Shown piece after piece: positions 61,054-64,000 of a stretch of 64,000 nucleotides of DNA. Location: the NCBI GenBank assembly GCA_964443435.1, contig CAYUCW010000001.1, forward strand, positions 62,001-126,000, read 5' to 3'. This DNA comes from Pseudaquidulcibacter sp964443435. GTDB lineage: Bacteria; Pseudomonadota; Alphaproteobacteria; Caulobacterales; Aquidulcibacteraceae. The position numbers were made by a program, and so were the translations under genes. The notes beneath the pieces were generated by a model. It searched no databases. It was not told the DNA's origin and was given only the letters and a program-made list of their open reading frames with translations. Position 1 is the first letter of the stretch. Each line of letters starts with the position of its first letter.

Positions 61054-63348
61054 TTATCTTCGCTTTTTGCTCTTAGTTTTATTTTTGACATTTTTTGGTA
61101 TGCGGCTTGGTGTAGTGCGCTTATTCTTATTGCTCCATTTTCCGCCAATACCTCTTGTACCAAGGTTTCTTCCTTTAGGAACCGGTCCTTTTTTGGCTTC
61201 TGAAACAATATCAAATATAAGTCCTCCTGAAATTGGTGCGGCTTCGATAAGCCTTACTCGCACACGCATTCCAAGTTCCCATCTATCACCAGTCACTGAA
61301 CCAATAATGGCACTTTGCGCTTCGTCATAGATAAAATATTCATCGCCAATAGAAGTTATAGGCACAAGTCCATCACCACCAGTTTCTTCAAGCCTTATAA
61401 AGACACCAAAACTGGTTACACTTGTAATCCGTCCATCAAAAACCGCACCTAGTCGCTCTGATAAAAAGGCCGCTAAATATCTATCGGTTGCATCACGCTC
61501 CGCAGCCATTGCACGACGTTCACAGCTTGAAATAACTAAAGAAATATTTTCCAATTCGACCTTTTGCGGGATTTTTATATTAAAGCTTGCGCCGCCAAGA
61601 TTAAGGCTATGGATTAATGCCCTGTGAACCATTAAATCGGCATATCTTCTTATTGGTGAAGTGAAATGCGCATATTTAATAAGCTGTAGTCCAAAGTGGC
61701 CAAGATTATCAGGACTATAAACTGCCTGAGCTTGAGTTCTTAAAACTTGCTCATTTATAGTTTGGAAATGTTCGGTTTCTCTGGCGACTTCAAGTAATTT
61801 ATTAAACCGTCTTGGGAAAACTGTTTCGCCTTTTGTCCATTTTATATTAAGCGTAGCAAGAAAATCCGCTAGTCCCGCAACTTTTTGTGCACTTGGAATA
61901 TCATGTACACGGTAAATCACTGGGCCATTTTTATTTTCAATAGCGGTAGCGGCACAGACATTTGCCAGAATCATAAACTCTTCAATTAATTTATGGGCAT
62001 CAAATCTTTCTTTTGTGCTTATGCTTTCTACTTTGCCATTTTCATCTAAAATAATGCGCCTTTCATTCGACTCGATTTCAAGAGGGCAACGTTTGGCGCG
62101 TTCTATTTTTAAAGCTTCATAAGCATTCCATAAAGGTTTTAAAACTGTTTCTAATAATGGCGCAGATTTTTCATCAGCATTGCCATCAATTGCATTTTGC
62201 GCCTGAAGATATGAAAGTTTACCAACTGAACGCATAAGACCACGTGAAAATTCAAAGCTTTGTAGGTTACCATCATTATCAACTCTGATTTCAACGCATA
62301 GGCATGCACGCTCTTCATGTTCTCTTAGACTACATAAATCCGCAGAAAGCTCAAAAGGAAGCATTGGAACAACTCTATCTGGGAAATAGACCGAATTGCC
62401 GCGTTTAAGTGCACCTTTATCTAAAGAAGAGCCATGAGTAACATAATGTGAGACATCGGCAATTGCGACATAAATTAAATGTCCGCTCTCGGTTGATCTT
62501 GCATAAACCGCATCGTCATGGTCGCGTGCATCTTCAGGGTCAATTGTTACGAATGGAATATTTCTTAGATCTTTGCGGTATTCAAGCTCTACAGGCTGCG
62601 CATTCTTAGCCTGTTCCATTTCTTCATCAGAAAAGCCCATAGGAATTCCATGAGCGGCAATTGCAAGAATTGATGCAGATTTAGGATCTGTTGTGTTTCC
62701 TAATATTTCAAGTACTTCGCATCTTTGTGGTCCATAACCACGATTTGGTAAAAGCCTTACTGAAACTAAGTCGCCATCTTTTCCATTATTTATATGTTCT
62801 GGTAAAACTAAGAAAGTTTGCTTTTGTTTTTTATCAGCAGGGACAATCCGTCCACCACCATTAATTTTATCGACTTCCAATACGCCAAATATTTTTTTAG
62901 TTATGGCTTCAAGTTTTTTAATAACTTTAATTTCAAATTTCAATTCATCATTTTGGTTATTAATTTTTGAAAGCCCAATAAACCTATCACCAATACCAAT
63001 AGTTTCAGTTTTTAAACCATTTGTAATAAGGAATTTAGTACCATAAGGGCCATTTTCTGAAACTGCCTGTGCCCATAATTCGCCATGTTCATCAATTTCA
63101 ATAGCTTGATAAATATCAGATTTAGAAGGTGCATCTTCGCGTGAAATATCGCGTTTTTTAACTTTGAAAGTTCCGTCAGCGTCAATTTCTCTTAAAAGCG
63201 CATTAAGTTTGCGCCTTTCTTCACCCTTAATTCCAAATTCCGCAACTATATCGCGTTTAGTCACATTTCCATTTTTATTGATAAAATCAACTAAGTTTTT
63301 TTTATCTAATACTAATGGCGCTTTTGGCTTTCTAGGTTTTTTTATCAA
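61054..63348 (-). CDS. rnr: Ribonuclease R
   Basis: 764 residues. Domains in order: an N-terminal winged helix (VDFINKNGNVTKRDIVAEFG), cold-shock domains (~70-240), the RNB catalytic domain with IDPEDARDHDDAVYA at ~270 (four catalytic Asp), the FTSPIRRYADLMVHRAL block, an S1 domain (VFDGRITSVTSFGVFIRLEETGGDGLV), and a basic Lys/Arg tail. It is a processive 3'-5' exoribonuclease of structured RNA. The start is TTG at 63348, overlapping the topA stop (TTGA), which suggests coupling to topA. Confidence 0.94.
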   Translation of the reverse strand: MIKKPRKPKAPLVLDKKNLVDFINKNGNVTKRDIVAEFGIKGEERRKLNALLREIDADGTFKVKKRDISREDAPSKSDIYQAIEIDEHGELWAQAVSENGPYGTKFLITNGLKTETIGIGDRFIGLSKINNQNDELKFEIKVIKKLEAITKKIFGVLEVDKINGGGRIVPADKKQKQTFLVLPEHINNGKDGDLVSVRLLPNRGYGPQRCEVLEILGNTTDPKSASILAIAAHGIPMGFSDEEMEQAKNAQPVELEYRKDLRNIPFVTIDPEDARDHDDAVYARSTESGHLIYVAIADVSHYVTHGSSLDKGALKRGNSVYFPDRVVPMLPFELSADLCSLREHEERACLCVEIRVDNDGNLQSFEFSRGLMRSVGKLSYLQAQNAIDGNADEKSAPLLETVLKPLWNAYEALKIERAKRCPLEIESNERRIILDENGKVESISTKERFDAHKLIEEFMILANVCAATAIENKNGPVIYRVHDIPSAQKVAGLADFLATLNIKWTKGETVFPRRFNKLLEVARETEHFQTINEQVLRTQAQAVYSPDNLGHFGLQLIKYAHFTSPIRRYADLMVHRALIHSLNLGGASFNIKIPQKVELENISLVISSCERRAMAAERDATDRYLAAFLSERLGAVFDGRITSVTSFGVFIRLEETGGDGLVPITSIGDEYFIYDEAQSAIIGSVTGDRWELGMRVRVRLIEAAPISGGLIFDIVSEAKKGPVPKGRNLGTRGIGGKWSNKNKRTTPSRIPKNVKNKTKSKKRR

Positions 63349-64000
63349 GTTGCAGTTTTCTTTACAGTTTTAGTGGTTTTTGCCTTAGTGGTGGCTTTTG
63401 GTTTTGCTGCCGCTTTTGGCTTAGCACTTGCTTTTGCAGGTGCTTTGGTTTTAGATGTCGTGCGCTTAGTTGCCTTTTTAGGGGCAATTGCGGCGCGCGC
63501 CTCAATTAATCCCAAAGCAATTTCAAGCGTTAAAGCGTCTTGGCTAATATCCTTTGGTAATGTGGCATTAGTTTTACCATCTGTCACATAAGCGCCATAT
63601 CGTCCCGACATAAGCTTAATATCAGCGCCTTCGGCATTCTTACCAAGCTCTTTTAATGCCGAAGCTACACTTCTGGCCGGTCGTCCACCGCCAGCAAGTT
63701 TTTCGGCAATCATAGTAACGGCGCGGTTTATGCCTATTTCGAAAATCTCATTAGGATCTGTTAAATTTACATAGGTTTTATTGTGAAGAATATAAGGTCC
63801 AAATCTTCCGAAATTCGCACTTATAGGTTCATTATCTTCAGGGTGATTGCCAATTATTCTTGGCAAAGAAATAAGCTTTAAGGCCTCATCATAATTTAAA
63901 GTTTCGGCATTCCATCCTTTAGGAATTGAAGCACGCTTTGGTTTTTCTTTTGAGCCTTTTTCAGGATCATCGCCTAATTGAACATAAGGTCCAAATCGGC
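63345..64000 (-). CDS. topA: DNA topoisomerase I, C-terminal part (5' end outside window)
   Basis: The frame is open to the right edge, giving 217 visible residues. The repeats GRFGPYVQLGDDPEKGS and GRFGPYILHNKTYVNL, and GRYGAYVTDGKTNATL, are the C-terminal topoisomerase toprim-associated repeats typical of alphaproteobacterial TopA. The tail (~last 40) is Lys/Ala/Thr-rich, made of KAPAKASAKPKAAAKPK-like repeats. No zinc fingers are seen in the visible part. Confidence 0.95.
   Translation of the reverse strand, partial: RFGPYVQLGDDPEKGSKEKPKRASIPKGWNAETLNYDEALKLISLPRIIGNHPEDNEPISANFGRFGPYILHNKTYVNLTDPNEIFEIGINRAVTMIAEKLAGGGRPARSVASALKELGKNAEGADIKLMSGRYGAYVTDGKTNATLPKDISQDALTLEIALGLIEARAAIAPKKATKRTTSKTKAPAKASAKPKAAAKPKATTKAKTTKTVKKTAT

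Noticed and set aside
1..64000. CRISPR arrays, tRNA/rRNA genes, insertion sequences
   Set aside because: None seen on either strand; intergenic space is too short for most and holds no such structures.

Overview
The window is 64 kb of AT-rich DNA (roughly one third G+C by eye) from a Gram-negative alphaproteobacterium. The evidence is a TonB-dependent receptor of the long Xanthomonas/Caulobacter type, a PleC/DivJ-like sensor kinase, an alphaproteobacterial NasS/NasT nitrate regulator pair, and the conserved block SPOR protein-nagZ-scpA-scpB-tatABC near rnr and topA. The gene complement fits a Caulobacterales-like, plant-matter-degrading organism, but I cannot name a genus. Two runs of exactly 100 N show that this is a scaffolded draft assembly.

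Region 1 (1-14.9 kb) is a polysaccharide utilisation locus for rhamnogalacturonan-I/pectin. It holds a sialate-O-acetylesterase-like esterase (5' end outside the window), an oligogalacturonate lyase (PL22), a rhamnogalacturonan lyase (PL11), a large TonB-dependent receptor, a GH95 alpha-L-fucosidase/galactosidase, an exo-rhamnogalacturonan lyase (PL26) and a GH43-like lipoprotein. Several enzymes carry twin-arginine signals.

Region 2 (14.9-29.9 kb) is a nitrate-assimilation and molybdenum-cofactor island. moaC-moaD-moaE lie on the minus strand, with a TSUP permease divergent from them. nasT-nasS-moaA-moaB-moeA form a plus-strand operon. Porin-nirB-nirD-nasA-cobA-mobA form a minus-strand operon. 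The most interesting signal of the window is here: two separate leaders, one before the porin and one before nirB. Each shows two short hairpins with six-base loops carrying A at position 1 and G at position 4, and the second hairpin overlaps the 5' arm of an intrinsic terminator. This is the architecture expected of targets of an ANTAR RNA-binding antiterminator, and the ANTAR protein NasT is encoded a few kb away.

Region 3 (30-49.4 kb) is mixed: a Tat-exported SGNH hydrolase, an acyl-CoA synthetase, an unknown protein abutting a PleC-like histidine kinase, aminopeptidase N, a HerA-like ATPase, an unknown 163-aa protein, an MprF-type flippase without its synthetase domain, a dihydroorotase broken by an assembly gap, a CobS-like membrane protein that has lost the family's acidic motif, a zinc-type ABC transporter (permease and His-tailed ATPase) and a soluble lytic transglycosylase cut by the second gap.

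Region 4 (49.5-64 kb) is core housekeeping: dapA, smpB, a small conserved protein, trmFO, a membrane protein, xth, erpA, dgt, a SPOR protein, nagZ, scpA, scpB, tatA, tatB, tatC, rnr and the C-terminal end of topA. The Tat translocase encoded here would be the export route for the Tat-type pectinases of region 1. Genes are tightly packed: several convergent pairs abut or overlap with no terminator between them.
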